From the NCBI GenBank assembly GCA_023431405.1, contig JAEYVZ010000009.1, positions 24,119 through 88,118 on the forward strand: a DNA stretch of 64,000 nt, written 5' to 3'. Under the pieces are notes generated by a model. It worked only from the letters and a program-made list of their open reading frames with translations, was not told the DNA's origin and did no database searches. This document shows positions 42,224 through 51,235 of this stretch, in pieces (positions within the stretch are counted from its first letter, which is position 1; every line of letters begins with the position of its first letter). The stretch is from Actinomycetes bacterium (GTDB taxonomy: Bacteria > Actinomycetota > Actinomycetes > Actinomycetales > Microbacteriaceae). Position numbers and translations under genes: made by a program.

Positions 42224-43555
42224 GTGACGCCTGAGCGCAACGACAAGAGTCCCGACGACCTCGAAAACGGGGTGCTCACGACCGGGAGCATCGACACGGC
42301 CGGCATCGGTCTGGCCGCCGGGCCGACCGCGCAGGTCGACGTCGACCTCCCCACCCTTGCCGACGAAGACGACGACTACCTCGCCGACGACGACATCGAC
42401 GGCGCGCACGCCGTGTTCGAGTCGACGAACACGGTCGAGGCGGAGATCATCGACGATTCCTCCACGGCATCCCTCGCCGCGCAGCCCGCCACGCGACGCG
42501 AGGCGCATCACCTCGACGAGCACGACTCCCGTCATGCCGTGGAGCGCGTGCACACCCGCACGGCCGACGTGCCGCTGCAGTCGCGTCGTCTCGGCGAGTT
42601 CGAAGCCGGGCGCGAGACGAGCGACCTGTTGACCGCGGATCGCCTTCTCGACCCCGCGCACGTCGTGCGCCCCGAGCCGGAGGGAGGCTGGCAGCGCTTC
42701 GTGTACTCGGTGACCGGTCACCGCGTGAACCTCGGCGACGGCAAACGCGCACGCGCCCGCAAGGAGCTCGACCGCCGCATCGCGGCGCCCCTGGGGGGAG
42801 GAGCGAAGTTCGTGCCGGTGATGTCGCGCAAGGGCGGTGTCGGCAAGACCACCGTCTCCACCCTCCTCGGAATGGCCCTCGCCGACGCCCGTGAGGACCG
42901 CATCATCGCGATCGACGCCAACCCCGACCGCGGTACGCTCGCCGACCGCATCGGGCACTCCAGCGGCAAGACCGTGCGCGATCTCGTGCGCGTACGCGGC
43001 GAGGTCGCAGGCTTCAACGACCTCTCCGCAATCGTCGCGCGAGACGAGACACGTCTCGACGTCCTCGCCTCGGACGCCGACCCCCGCGTGTCGGAAGCGT
43101 TCAACGACCGCGACTATCACGACGTCGCCACCGTCGCCGCCCATTACTACTCGATCGTGCTCACCGACACCGGAACCGGCATCGTCCACTCCGTGATGGA
43201 GGCGACGCTCGAACTGGCCGACGTGCTGGTGATCGTCGCGGGCCTCAGCGTGGAAGAGGCGCGACTGGCGTCCGAGACCCTCACCTGGCTGGAGACCAAC
43301 GGGTTCGAAGACCAGGTGCGCAATGCCGTCGTCGTGCTGAACACCGCCCGGCCCGGAACGCCGCTCGTGCGGGCGTCGGAGCTGGAGGCCCACTTCGGCA
43401 CACGGGTGCGTTCGGTCGTGCGGATGCCGTACGACCCGCACCTCGCGGCCGGCAGCGCCGTCTCGTTCCGCGACCTGCAGCCGGCGACGCGCCTGGCGGC
43501 GCGGGAGCTCGCCGCCACGGTCGTCGAAGGTCTCCGCATCCTGGCCGCCGCCTGA
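42224..43555 (+). CDS. MinD/ParA-like ATPase with long acidic N-terminal extension
   Basis: A 443-residue protein. Residues 1-190 are low-complexity and acidic (repeated Asp in DEDDDYLADDDIDGA) with a His/Arg-rich piece. A deviant Walker A ATPase core follows: VMSRKGGVGKTTVSTLLGMA, then IIAIDANPDRGTLADRIGHS, and SIVLTDTGTGIVHSVM as Walker B. This resembles the disordered-extension-plus-ATPase layout of EspI/Rv3876-like proteins near ESX loci, but no ESX gene is present. The GTG has GGAGTGAGAAG upstream. It overlaps peptide deformylase by TGATG, so they are co-translated. Confidence 0.82.
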   Translation: MTPERNDKSPDDLENGVLTTGSIDTAGIGLAAGPTAQVDVDLPTLADEDDDYLADDDIDGAHAVFESTNTVEAEIIDDSSTASLAAQPATRREAHHLDEHDSRHAVERVHTRTADVPLQSRRLGEFEAGRETSDLLTADRLLDPAHVVRPEPEGGWQRFVYSVTGHRVNLGDGKRARARKELDRRIAAPLGGGAKFVPVMSRKGGVGKTTVSTLLGMALADAREDRIIAIDANPDRGTLADRIGHSSGKTVRDLVRVRGEVAGFNDLSAIVARDETRLDVLASDADPRVSEAFNDRDYHDVATVAAHYYSIVLTDTGTGIVHSVMEATLELADVLVIVAGLSVEEARLASETLTWLETNGFEDQVRNAVVVLNTARPGTPLVRASELEAHFGTRVRSVVRMPYDPHLAAGSAVSFRDLQPATRLAARELAATVVEGLRILAAA

Positions 43556-44046
43556 TGGCCGTCCGTCCGATCCGTCTCTTCGGCGACCCCGTTCTGCGCG
43601 CGGTCGCTGCGCCCGTCAGCGAGATCGACGACGGCGTGCGGGCGCTCGTGCAGGACCTGCTCGACACGGTCGAGCTCCCCGGTCGCGCGGGCGTCGCCGC
43701 CCCGCAGATCGGTGTGAGCGTGCGGGCATTCAGCTACAACATCGATGGCGACATCGGCTATGTCCTGAATCCCGTGCTCGTGGAGGTGTCGGGAGAGCCC
43801 GAGCCGACCGGTGAGGGGTGCCTCTCGGTGCCGGGGCTCTGGCACGATGCGCTGCGCTACCCGCACGCGAAGGTGGTCGGCATCGATCTCGAGGGGAACG
43901 AGGTCGTGCTCGAAGGCGACGGGCTGCTGGCTCAGGCGCTGCAGCACGAGACCGACCACCTCGACGGAATGCTCTACCTGCAGCGCCTCGATCCGCAGAC
44001 GCGTCGCGTCGCCATGCGGGAGGTGCGCGAGTCCGACTGGTTCTGA
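43555..44046 (+). CDS. def: Peptide deformylase
   Basis: A 163-residue metallo-enzyme that removes the formyl group from nascent proteins. All three motifs are intact: AGVAAPQIG (motif 1), EGCLSVPG with the metal Cys (motif 2) and QHETDHLDG with two metal His and the catalytic Glu (motif 3). The C-terminus is short, as in type I actinobacterial enzymes. The start overlaps the MinD-like stop. No methionyl-tRNA formyltransferase gene is adjacent. Confidence 0.96.
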   Translation: MAVRPIRLFGDPVLRAVAAPVSEIDDGVRALVQDLLDTVELPGRAGVAAPQIGVSVRAFSYNIDGDIGYVLNPVLVEVSGEPEPTGEGCLSVPGLWHDALRYPHAKVVGIDLEGNEVVLEGDGLLAQALQHETDHLDGMLYLQRLDPQTRRVAMREVRESDWF

Positions 44047-44089
44047 CTCCGCTGGATGTCGTGTCGGCTCCGTTCGCCGGACACAGCAG

Positions 44090-44127
44090 AGGCCCGCCCG
44101 CTCACGCATCGTGAGGGGCGGGCCTTT
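44090..44127. terminator. Strong bidirectional terminator
   Basis: AGGCCCGCCC (44090-44099) pairs with GGGCGGGCCT (44116-44125), continuing inward with CTCAC/GTGAG after one bulged G, then TTT. It separates def from the convergent acyl-CoA ligase. Confidence 0.85.
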
Positions 44128-44138
44128 CCGTTCCGACG

Positions 44139-45974
44139 TCAGCCGAGCGAGACGTTCGACGTCGAGACCGGCACGGAGTACAGCTGCTCGATGTCGCCGG
44201 CGAAATCGTCGAGGATGACGTTTCGCTTGATGCTCATCTTGGGGGTCAGGTGCCCGCTCGCCTCGGTCCACTCCGTGTCGAGGATCTCGAACTTGCGGAC
44301 CGACTCGGCGCGCGAGACGCGCTTGTTGGCGATGTCGATCGCGCGCTGCACCTCGGCGCGCACCTTCTCGTTGCGGATCGCCTCCGGCATGGGCATATCG
44401 GCGGGAAGGCCGTTGTTGCCGAGCCAGGTCGGCAGCATCTCGCGATCGAGGGTGATGAGGGCCGCGATGAACGGCTTCTGGTCACCGACGACGACGACCT
44501 GGCCGACGATGGGGTTCGCGCGGATGGGGTCTTCGAGCGCGGCCGGCGCGACGTTCTTGCCGCCCGCCGTGACGATGATCTCCTTCTTCCGGCCGGTGAT
44601 CGTGAGGTAGCCCTCGCCGTCGACCGACCCGATGTCGCCCGTCTTGAACCAGCCGTCGTCGAATGCCTCGGCCGTCGCCTCGGGGTTCTTCCAGTACTCC
44701 TTGAAGACGTTGACTCCCTTGACCTCGATCTCGCCGTCGTCGGCGAGGCGGATGCTGACGCCCGGGAGCGCCGGACCGACCGTGCCGATCTTGGACTTCG
44801 TGGTGAGGTTCACCGTGGCGGGCGCCGTCGTCTCGGTGAGACCGTAGCCCTCGAGGATGTGGACTCCGAGGCTGTGGAAGAAGTGTCCGAGACGGGGCCC
44901 GAGGGGAGCCGAGCCGGAGACCGCGTACTTCACGCGGCCTCCCATCGCCGTGCGCAGCTTCGAGTAGACGAGCTTGTCGAAGAGGGCGAACTTGATCTTC
45001 ATCCCCAGCGGGATCTTCTCGCCGTCCTGAAGGCGGCGCGAGTGCTCGACGGCGGTGGCGGCTGCGGCGCGGAAGATCTTGCCCTTGCCTCCCGCCTCCG
45101 CCTTCTGCTCGGCCGAGTTGTACACCTTCTCGAACACGCGTGGGACGGCGAGCAGGTAGGTGGGCCGGAACGATCCGAGTGCCGCGAGGAGCTTCGTCGT
45201 GTCGGGCTCGTGACCGGTCTTGACGCCCGCATGCACGTTGAGCGCCGCGATGAAGCGGGCGAAGACATGGGCGAGGGGGAGGAAGAGGAGCGTCGATGCG
45301 CCGCCGGGCGTGTTGACGACGTCTTCCAGCGCCTTGGCGGAGTTGCGTGACAGCTCGACGAAGTTGCTGTGCGTCAGCACGCAGCCCTTGGGGCGACCGG
45401 TCGATCCCGACGTGTAGATGAGGGTGGCGATGTCGGAGCCGACAGCCAGGCGACGGCGACGCTGGATCTCCTCGTCGCTGATCTCGGAGCCCTTGGCGCG
45501 CACGGCATCGAGATCGCCGCCGGCCATCGACCACACATCGCGCACGAGCGGCACGTCGGCGCGGATCTCGTCGATGCGCGCGACGTGGTCGGCCGACTCC
45601 GCGATCACGGCCACAGCGCCGGAGTCGGAGAGGATCCAGTTGATCTGCGAGGGCGAGCTGGTCTCGTAGATGGGCACCATGACCGCGCCGGCGTAGAAGA
45701 GGGCGAAGTCGATCAGGCTCCACTGATAGGTCGTGCGGGCGATGAGTCCGACCTTGTCGCCGGGCTGGATGCCGGATGCGGCGAGCCCCTTGGCGAGCGC
45801 GATCACCTCCCGCTCGAACTCGGCGGCGGTGACGTCGCGCCACCCCTCGCTGTCAGGCACGGCGAACAGAGCCAGCGACGGCGTCGCCTTGACCCGCTCG
45901 GCGAGCAGGTCGCTCACGTTGGCCTGCGGGTCTGCAGGCACGACAGCAGGGACTTCGAATTGGACGGCGCTCAT
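44139..45974 (-). CDS. Long-chain fatty acid-CoA ligase (FadD15-like)
   Basis: A 611-residue AMP-forming enzyme. The AMP loop is LIYTSGSTGRPKGCVLTH, GYGLTETTAP lies at the acyl site, WFKTGDIG binds the ribose and GRKKEIIVTAGGKNVAP is the hinge. The catalytic Lys falls in LTPKMSIKRN near the C-terminus. The ~90-residue insertion containing KFALFDKLVYSKLRTAMGGR is typical of long-chain ligases. The ATG at 45974 has GAAGGAG. It is the first gene of the block that matches Rv2187 (fadD15) onward in M. tuberculosis. Confidence 0.94.
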   Translation of the reverse strand: MSAVQFEVPAVVPADPQANVSDLLAERVKATPSLALFAVPDSEGWRDVTAAEFEREVIALAKGLAASGIQPGDKVGLIARTTYQWSLIDFALFYAGAVMVPIYETSSPSQINWILSDSGAVAVIAESADHVARIDEIRADVPLVRDVWSMAGGDLDAVRAKGSEISDEEIQRRRRLAVGSDIATLIYTSGSTGRPKGCVLTHSNFVELSRNSAKALEDVVNTPGGASTLLFLPLAHVFARFIAALNVHAGVKTGHEPDTTKLLAALGSFRPTYLLAVPRVFEKVYNSAEQKAEAGGKGKIFRAAAATAVEHSRRLQDGEKIPLGMKIKFALFDKLVYSKLRTAMGGRVKYAVSGSAPLGPRLGHFFHSLGVHILEGYGLTETTAPATVNLTTKSKIGTVGPALPGVSIRLADDGEIEVKGVNVFKEYWKNPEATAEAFDDGWFKTGDIGSVDGEGYLTITGRKKEIIVTAGGKNVAPAALEDPIRANPIVGQVVVVGDQKPFIAALITLDREMLPTWLGNNGLPADMPMPEAIRNEKVRAEVQRAIDIANKRVSRAESVRKFEILDTEWTEASGHLTPKMSIKRNVILDDFAGDIEQLYSVPVSTSNVSLG

Positions 45975-46028
45975 GGGCGGCAACTCCTTCGGTACCGGTA
46001 CGGCGTCGGAAGTGACGGGTTGACATCG

Positions 46029-46034
46029 AGTGTA
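46029..46034 (-). promoter_or_regulatory. -10 element of the acyl-CoA ligase gene
   Basis: TACACT on the minus strand, 54 bases upstream of the ATG. Confidence 0.4.
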
Positions 46035-46085
46035 GTCGGGCGCGGTACCGGGTCCAGCTCTCGATATCGACGGTTTCTGCGGGAC

Positions 46086-46091
46086 TAGACT
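46086..46091 (+). promoter_or_regulatory. -10 element of the ROK-kinase operon
   Basis: TAGACT lies 42 bases before the GTG at 46134, with GGGAGGAGAAG as ribosome-binding site. Confidence 0.45.
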
Positions 46092-46133
46092 TCTGCGGAT
46101 GCCGGCGGTCTGCGCCGGCACGGGAGGAGAAGC

Positions 46134-47069
46134 GTGCACAGCGTCGGCATCGATATCGGCGGGACGAAGATCGCCGGAGGCGTGGTCGCCGAAGACGGCA
46201 CGATCGTCGAGAAGCTGCGGGTCAGCACGCCCGAGAACGCCGACGCGCTCGCGGATGCCGTGGCCGACATGGTGCGTGACCTGGCATCCCGGCATGAGGT
46301 GCGCACGGTCGGCGTGGCTGCGGCCGGCTTCATCGACGCCTCGCGGTCGGTGATCGTCCACGCGCCGAACATCGACTGGCATGACGAGCCGCTGCGCGCA
46401 GAGCTCGAATCCCGACTCGACCGCTCCGTCACCCTCGAGAACGACGCGAACGCGGCGGGATGGGGCGAATACCGCTTCGGAGCCGGCCGAGGCTGCGCCA
46501 ACCTCGTGATGCTGACCCTGGGCACGGGTGTCGGGGGCGCGGTCATCATCGACGGCCGACTGCTGGTGGGAGGCAACGGCAGCGGGGCAGAGCTCGGTCA
46601 CGTGCGCTTCATCCGCGACGGCCGTGCGTGCGGCTGCGGGCAGAACGGCTGCCTCGAGCAGTACGCCTCCGGACGCGCCCTGCAAAGGGAGATCGCCGAC
46701 ATCGCGGAGGCGGGCGGTGCCGGTTCGTCGCTGGCGGCGGCGCGCGGTGAGGACGGCATCGTGCCGGGCGAGGAGCTGGCGCGACTCCTGTCCGACAACG
46801 ACCCCGGCGCCCTGGAGGCCGTGCATCGTGTCGCGACCGCCCTCGGAGAATCGTGCGGCGGGTTCCAGGCGGTGCTCGATCCGGAGCTGTTCGTGATCGG
46901 GGGCGGTGTCGCCGACCTCGGCGAGCGGCTCCTCCAGCCGGTGCGCACCGCCTATCGTGCGTCGCTGTCGGGCCATGCCGATCGTCCGGTGGCCGACTTC
47001 GCCATCGCCACGCTCGGCAATGACGCGGGCCTCATCGGCGTCGCCGATCTCGCGAGGATGCGCGGCTGA
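46134..47069 (+). CDS. ROK-family glucokinase/sugar kinase
   Basis: A 311-residue ROK kinase. GIDIGGTKIAGGVV binds phosphate 1, LENDANAAGWGEYRFGAG carries the catalytic Asp, and LGTGVGGAVI is the phosphate-2 motif. The zinc site GHVRF...CGCGQNGCLEQYAS (C-x-C-x4-C) is intact. This sequence type is usually a glucose or polyphosphate/ATP glucokinase. Two bases separate it from plsC, so the pair is an operon on the plus strand, divergent from the acyl-CoA ligase. Confidence 0.93.
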   Translation: MHSVGIDIGGTKIAGGVVAEDGTIVEKLRVSTPENADALADAVADMVRDLASRHEVRTVGVAAAGFIDASRSVIVHAPNIDWHDEPLRAELESRLDRSVTLENDANAAGWGEYRFGAGRGCANLVMLTLGTGVGGAVIIDGRLLVGGNGSGAELGHVRFIRDGRACGCGQNGCLEQYASGRALQREIADIAEAGGAGSSLAAARGEDGIVPGEELARLLSDNDPGALEAVHRVATALGESCGGFQAVLDPELFVIGGGVADLGERLLQPVRTAYRASLSGHADRPVADFAIATLGNDAGLIGVADLARMRG

Positions 47070-47071
47070 CG

Positions 47072-47758
47072 ATGTTCTACTGGTTCATGAAGTACGTCGT
47101 GATCGGTCCGGTCGTGAAGGCGATCTTCCGTCCGTGGATCGTCGGGCGCAAGAACGTTCCGGCCACCGGGGCGGCGATCCTGGCGAGCAATCACCTGTCG
47201 GTGAGCGACTCGATCTTCCTGCCGCTCATGATCGACCGGCCGATGTCGTTCCTCGCCAAGAGCGACTACTTCACCGGGAAGGGCATCAAGGGCTGGGCGA
47301 CCCGGATGTTCATGAAGGCGACGGGCCAGATCCCGATCGACCGCACCGGCGGTCGGGCTTCGGAGGACTCCCTCAACACGGGTCTCCAGGTGCTCGGCCG
47401 AGGCGACCTCCTCGGGATCTATCCCGAGGGCACCCGAAGCCCCGACGGCAAGCTGTATCGCGGGCGCACGGGGCTCGCGCGCATGGCGCTCGAAGCACGT
47501 GTGCCCGTCATCCCGGTCGTCATGGTCGACACGGGAGCGATCATGCCCATCGGGAAGACCGTGCCGCGCATCGGGCGCGTCGGGATGGTCATCGGGGAGC
47601 CCCTCGACTTCAGCCGCTTCCAGGGCATGGAGGGCGACCGCTACATCCTCCGTTCGGTCACCGACGAGATCATGGTGGCGCTGCAGCGGCTGGGCGAACA
47701 GCAGTACGAGGACGTCTATGCGTCGACCGTGAAGCACCGTCGCCCCGAGGGTGTCTGA
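47072..47758 (+). CDS. plsC: 1-acyl-sn-glycerol-3-phosphate acyltransferase
   Basis: A 228-residue membrane-associated acyltransferase. Motif I is NHLSVSD (H-x4-D catalytic pair, near residue 41), motif III is YPEGTRSPDGKLYRG, and motif IV is PVIPVVMVDTG. A single N-terminal hydrophobic segment anchors it. It adds the second acyl chain to make phosphatidic acid. The gene follows the ROK kinase by two bases. Rv2182c in M. tuberculosis is in the equivalent place. Confidence 0.93.
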   Translation: MFYWFMKYVVIGPVVKAIFRPWIVGRKNVPATGAAILASNHLSVSDSIFLPLMIDRPMSFLAKSDYFTGKGIKGWATRMFMKATGQIPIDRTGGRASEDSLNTGLQVLGRGDLLGIYPEGTRSPDGKLYRGRTGLARMALEARVPVIPVVMVDTGAIMPIGKTVPRIGRVGMVIGEPLDFSRFQGMEGDRYILRSVTDEIMVALQRLGEQQYEDVYASTVKHRRPEGV

Positions 47759-47796
47759 ACGCTGTCATACGGTCGGGCCGGGCACCTGCGCGCCGG

Positions 47797-47802
47797 TAGA
47801 CT
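47797..47802 (+). promoter_or_regulatory. -10 element, leaderless DAHP synthase gene
   Basis: TAGACT ends six bases before the ATG at 47809; no Shine-Dalgarno sequence is present. Confidence 0.6.
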
Positions 47803-47808
47803 GAGCGG

Positions 47809-49149
47809 ATGCCCGTCCCCACGCTTGACGCCCTCGACACCTGGCGCTCGCTTCCCATCAAGCAGCAGCCCACGTGGTCTGATCTCGACGCAGTGGCCGC
47901 CGTCTCTGCGGAGATCGCATCGCTGCCGCCCCTCGTCTTCGCCGGCGAGGTCGACAACCTCCGCGATCGGCTCGCACGGGCCGCCAGCGGCCAGGCCTTC
48001 CTCCTGCAGGGCGGCGATTGCGCCGAGACCTTCGCGGGGGCGACCGCCGAGCAGATCCGCAACCGCATCAAGACGGTCCTCCAGATGGCCGTCGTGCTCA
48101 CGTACGGCGCCTCGATGCCCGTCGTGAAGATGGGCCGCATGGCCGGCCAGTTCGCGAAGCCGCGCTCGAGCGACACCGAGACCCGGGGCGAGGTGACCCT
48201 TCCGGCCTACCGTGGCGACATCGTCAACGGCTACGACTTCACCGAGGCATCGCGCACGGCCGACCCGGCGCGCCTGCTGAAGGGCTACCACACCGCCGCC
48301 TCGACGCTCAACCTCATCCGCGCCTTCACCCAGGGCGGCTTCGCCGATCTGCGCGAAGTGCACAGCTGGAACCAGGGCTTCGCGAAGAACCCCGCCAACG
48401 TGCGCTACGAACGCCTCGCGACCGAGATCGACCGTGCGATCAAGTTCATGGAGGCCGCCGGCGCGAACTTCGACGAACTGCGCGGGGTGGAGTTCTACAC
48501 CGGTCACGAGGGTCTCCTCATGGACTACGAGCGACCGATGACCCGGATCGACTCGCGCACGGGTACGCCGTACAACACGTCGGCCCACTTCCTCTGGATC
48601 GGGGAGCGCACACGCGACCTCGACGGTGCGCACGTCGACTACTTCTCCAAGATCCGCAACCCGATCGGGGTGAAGCTCGGACCGACGACGTCGCCCGACA
48701 CCGCCCTCGCCCTCATCGACAAGCTCGACCCCGAGCGCGAGCCGGGCCGCTTGACCTTCATCACCCGCATGGGCGCGGGCAAGATCCGCGATGCGCTTCC
48801 GCCGCTCCTTGCAGCGGTCAAGGACGCCGGAGCAACTCCGCTGTGGGTCACCGACCCGATGCACGGCAACGGCATCACCACTCCGACCGGGTACAAGACG
48901 CGTCGATTCGACGACGTCGTCGACGAGGTGCGCGGCTTCTTCGAGGCGCACCGGTCGGTCGGCACCTTCCCGGGCGGCATCCACGTCGAGCTCACGGGCG
49001 ACGATGTCACCGAATGCCTCGGCGGGTCGGAGATGATCGACGAGGCGACGCTCGCCACCCGCTACGAGAGCCTGTGCGACCCGCGACTGAACCACATGCA
49101 GTCGCTGGAGCTCGCCTTCCTCGTCGCTGAGGAACTCGAGAAGCGCTGA
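47809..49149 (+). CDS. aroG: Class II 3-deoxy-7-phosphoheptulonate synthase
   Basis: A 446-residue type II DAHP synthase, first enzyme of the shikimate pathway, joining phosphoenolpyruvate and erythrose-4-phosphate. Recognised from FLLQGGDCAETFAG (metal Cys), VVKMGRMAGQFAKPRS, NYDF-like NGYDFTEASRTADPARL, IGERTRDLDGAHVDYF, VKLGPTTSP and WVTDPMHGN. The C-terminal ECLGGSEMI gives a further metal ligand. Length is typical. Likely leaderless. It lies next to the PASTA kinase, as aroG and pknL do in M. tuberculosis. Confidence 0.96.
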   Translation: MPVPTLDALDTWRSLPIKQQPTWSDLDAVAAVSAEIASLPPLVFAGEVDNLRDRLARAASGQAFLLQGGDCAETFAGATAEQIRNRIKTVLQMAVVLTYGASMPVVKMGRMAGQFAKPRSSDTETRGEVTLPAYRGDIVNGYDFTEASRTADPARLLKGYHTAASTLNLIRAFTQGGFADLREVHSWNQGFAKNPANVRYERLATEIDRAIKFMEAAGANFDELRGVEFYTGHEGLLMDYERPMTRIDSRTGTPYNTSAHFLWIGERTRDLDGAHVDYFSKIRNPIGVKLGPTTSPDTALALIDKLDPEREPGRLTFITRMGAGKIRDALPPLLAAVKDAGATPLWVTDPMHGNGITTPTGYKTRRFDDVVDEVRGFFEAHRSVGTFPGGIHVELTGDDVTECLGGSEMIDEATLATRYESLCDPRLNHMQSLELAFLVAEELEKR

Positions 49150-49173
49150 CGAGCTGAGGAGCACTGACGTGCC

Positions 49174-49200
49174 CGCCCCGGTCCTTCGCGGGCCGGGGCG
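49174..49200. terminator. Terminator between DAHP synthase and the kinase
   Basis: CGCCCCGG (49174-49181) pairs with CCGGGGCG (49193-49200), and TCC/GGG extends the stem inward (with one wobble) to a small TTCGC loop. It serves both convergent genes. Confidence 0.75.
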
Positions 49201-49203
49201 CTG

Positions 49204-51147
49204 TCAGTCGCGGATGTCGATGGAGATCGTCACCGTCGTGCCGCGCTGCTGACGGGAGCCACCGCCGGGGGTCTGAGAGACCACCTCGGTGAGGCTGTTG
49301 ACGGCGATGTTCCAGGGGAAGACCACCCCGCTCACCTCGAAGCCGGCATCGGTCAGGCGCTGGACGGCCTCATCGCGCGTCATGCCCACGACGCTCGGCA
49401 CCTCGAAGAGCTCCGGGCCCTTGGACACGACGAGCGTCACGGTCTCGCCCTTGCGCCACGACCCGCCGCCCTCACGGTCGAGCATGCGGATGACGCGGCC
49501 CTCGTCGACGGTGGAGCTGTACTCGTCACGCCGGTCGACCTTGAGCCCGGCCTTCTCGAGCGTCGCCTGAGCATCGCTGAAGCGATCGCCGACGACCTCG
49601 GGCACCGGTCCGAGCGACACCCGGAGTTCCGCCGTGGAACCTTCGAGCACCGTACAGCCGTCGGTGCACTCGACGCGCTCCTCGGTGCCGTTCTGCATTA
49701 CGAACACGCGCCGCACCTGACCCGCCGGGATGCTGGTGAAGTACTCCGGCTCGGCGGTCACCTCGATGCTGTGCGCCGCGAGGAGGTCTCGCACCTCCTC
49801 GACGGGCTTTCCGAGGAGGGTGGGCAGCTCCGCATCGGCGGGACCGAGCGAGAGGATGACGGTCACTTCCGCTTTGCGGTCGAGCGGCGTGCCGGCGGGT
49901 GGGTCGGTGCGGATGGCGAAACCCTCGTCCACGTCGAGACTGTGCTCGCCGCCGCGCACGGCGACCAGCTCGGCGTCGGCGAGCTGTGTCTCAGCCTCGG
50001 CGAAACTCAGGCCCTCGACCGGCGGCACGCTCACTCGTGAGCCAGGCCCGGAGCCGAACCACCAGCCGGCGCCCGCGCCGAGGGCTGCCAGCACGACGAC
50101 GAGAAGCAGGAGCCAGGTGCCCTTGGTGGCGTTCCGGCGCGTGCGGGTGCGGAGCTTCGTCGCGTTGTCGACGTCTTCGCTCACCTGCGGGGCCGTGAAG
50201 CTGCCCGGCAGCACCTTCGTGAGTTCGCCCGAGTCGATCGTGCCGTCTCCCACGATCACGCCTGCGCCGACCGGAGCCTGGCGCACCACCTGCGGGTGGA
50301 CACCCAGTTCCTTCTCGATCTCGCGCAGCCTTTCGAGCATCACCCGCGCATCGGTGGGTCGCTCGTCGGGCTGCCGCTCGGTCGCCCACAGCACGAGCTC
50401 ATCGAGCGGCTCGGGGACGCCGGGGTTCTTGGCGCTCGGACGCGGCACGGAGTCGGTCGCGTGCTGGTACGCGATCTGCATCGGCTGCTCGCCCTTGTAC
50501 GGCTGCTCGCCCGTGAGCATCTCGTAGAGCATGATGCCGAGGGCGTAGATGTCGCTTCGGGCATCGGCGGTGCCACGGGTGACGAGCTCTGGCGCCAGAT
50601 AGGCGATGGTTCCGAGCAGCATCTGGCCGGTGGCGGTGTTGGCGCTCGTGGCGCGCGCGAGGCCGAAGTCGCCGATCTTGATGCGCCCGTCTTCGGCAAG
50701 GAGCACATTCTCGGGCTTGACGTCGCGATGCACGATGCCCGCGCGGTGGGCCGCGGAGAGGCCGGAGAGCACGGCATCCATGATCGTGATCGTCTGCGGG
50801 ATGGTGAGGCGGCGCTGCTCCCGCAGGAGCTCGCGCAGCGTGATGCCGGGGAGGTACTCCATGACGAGGTACGCCATCTCGCCGTCTTGACCCTGGTCGA
50901 ACACGTTGACCACGTGCGGGTCGGCGAGCCTCGCCGCCGCCCGCGCCTCCTGGATGAAACGGCTCTGGAAGACGGTGTCGTCGGACAGGTGCCCGTGCAT
51001 GACCTTCAGCGCGACGCGTCGTTCGAGGCGCAGGTCGGTGGCGACGTAGACGGTGGCCATGCCGCCGCGCGCGATGCGAGCACGAACGCGGTATCGGCCG
51101 TCGACCAGACGGCCGATCAGCGGGTCCGTCTGCTGACTCGTGCTCAC
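49204..51147 (-). CDS. pknL: Ser/Thr protein kinase with four PASTA domains (PknL-like)
   Basis: A 647-residue membrane kinase. The catalytic domain (about 12-275) holds RARIARGGMATVYVA (P-loop), VALKVMHG (Lys), HRDVKPENVLL and GDFGLARA (DFG). The activation loop before GTIAYLAPE is rich in Thr. A membrane helix at about 347-367 and four PASTA repeats outside the cell follow; PASTA binds peptidoglycan or lipid II. PASTA 2 carries an unusual inserted Cys-x3-Cys loop (VECTDGCTV). The GTG at 51147 is six bases from TAGACT. By position it matches PknL, although M. tuberculosis PknL lacks PASTA domains. Confidence 0.93.
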   Translation of the reverse strand: MSTSQQTDPLIGRLVDGRYRVRARIARGGMATVYVATDLRLERRVALKVMHGHLSDDTVFQSRFIQEARAAARLADPHVVNVFDQGQDGEMAYLVMEYLPGITLRELLREQRRLTIPQTITIMDAVLSGLSAAHRAGIVHRDVKPENVLLAEDGRIKIGDFGLARATSANTATGQMLLGTIAYLAPELVTRGTADARSDIYALGIMLYEMLTGEQPYKGEQPMQIAYQHATDSVPRPSAKNPGVPEPLDELVLWATERQPDERPTDARVMLERLREIEKELGVHPQVVRQAPVGAGVIVGDGTIDSGELTKVLPGSFTAPQVSEDVDNATKLRTRTRRNATKGTWLLLLVVVLAALGAGAGWWFGSGPGSRVSVPPVEGLSFAEAETQLADAELVAVRGGEHSLDVDEGFAIRTDPPAGTPLDRKAEVTVILSLGPADAELPTLLGKPVEEVRDLLAAHSIEVTAEPEYFTSIPAGQVRRVFVMQNGTEERVECTDGCTVLEGSTAELRVSLGPVPEVVGDRFSDAQATLEKAGLKVDRRDEYSSTVDEGRVIRMLDREGGGSWRKGETVTLVVSKGPELFEVPSVVGMTRDEAVQRLTDAGFEVSGVVFPWNIAVNSLTEVVSQTPGGGSRQQRGTTVTISIDIRD

Positions 51148-51153
51148 GCGTCG

Positions 51154-51159
51154 AGTCTA
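51154..51159 (-). promoter_or_regulatory. -10 element, leaderless kinase gene
   Basis: TAGACT on the minus strand ends six bases before the GTG at 51147. Confidence 0.6.
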
Positions 51160-51235
51160 CGGAGGGTGTGCCGTGAGCCGGGGGAGCGGCTCGCCCCCGA
51201 TCGCTGTCCGTCACCGGGGGAGAGGCGCCGAAAGG

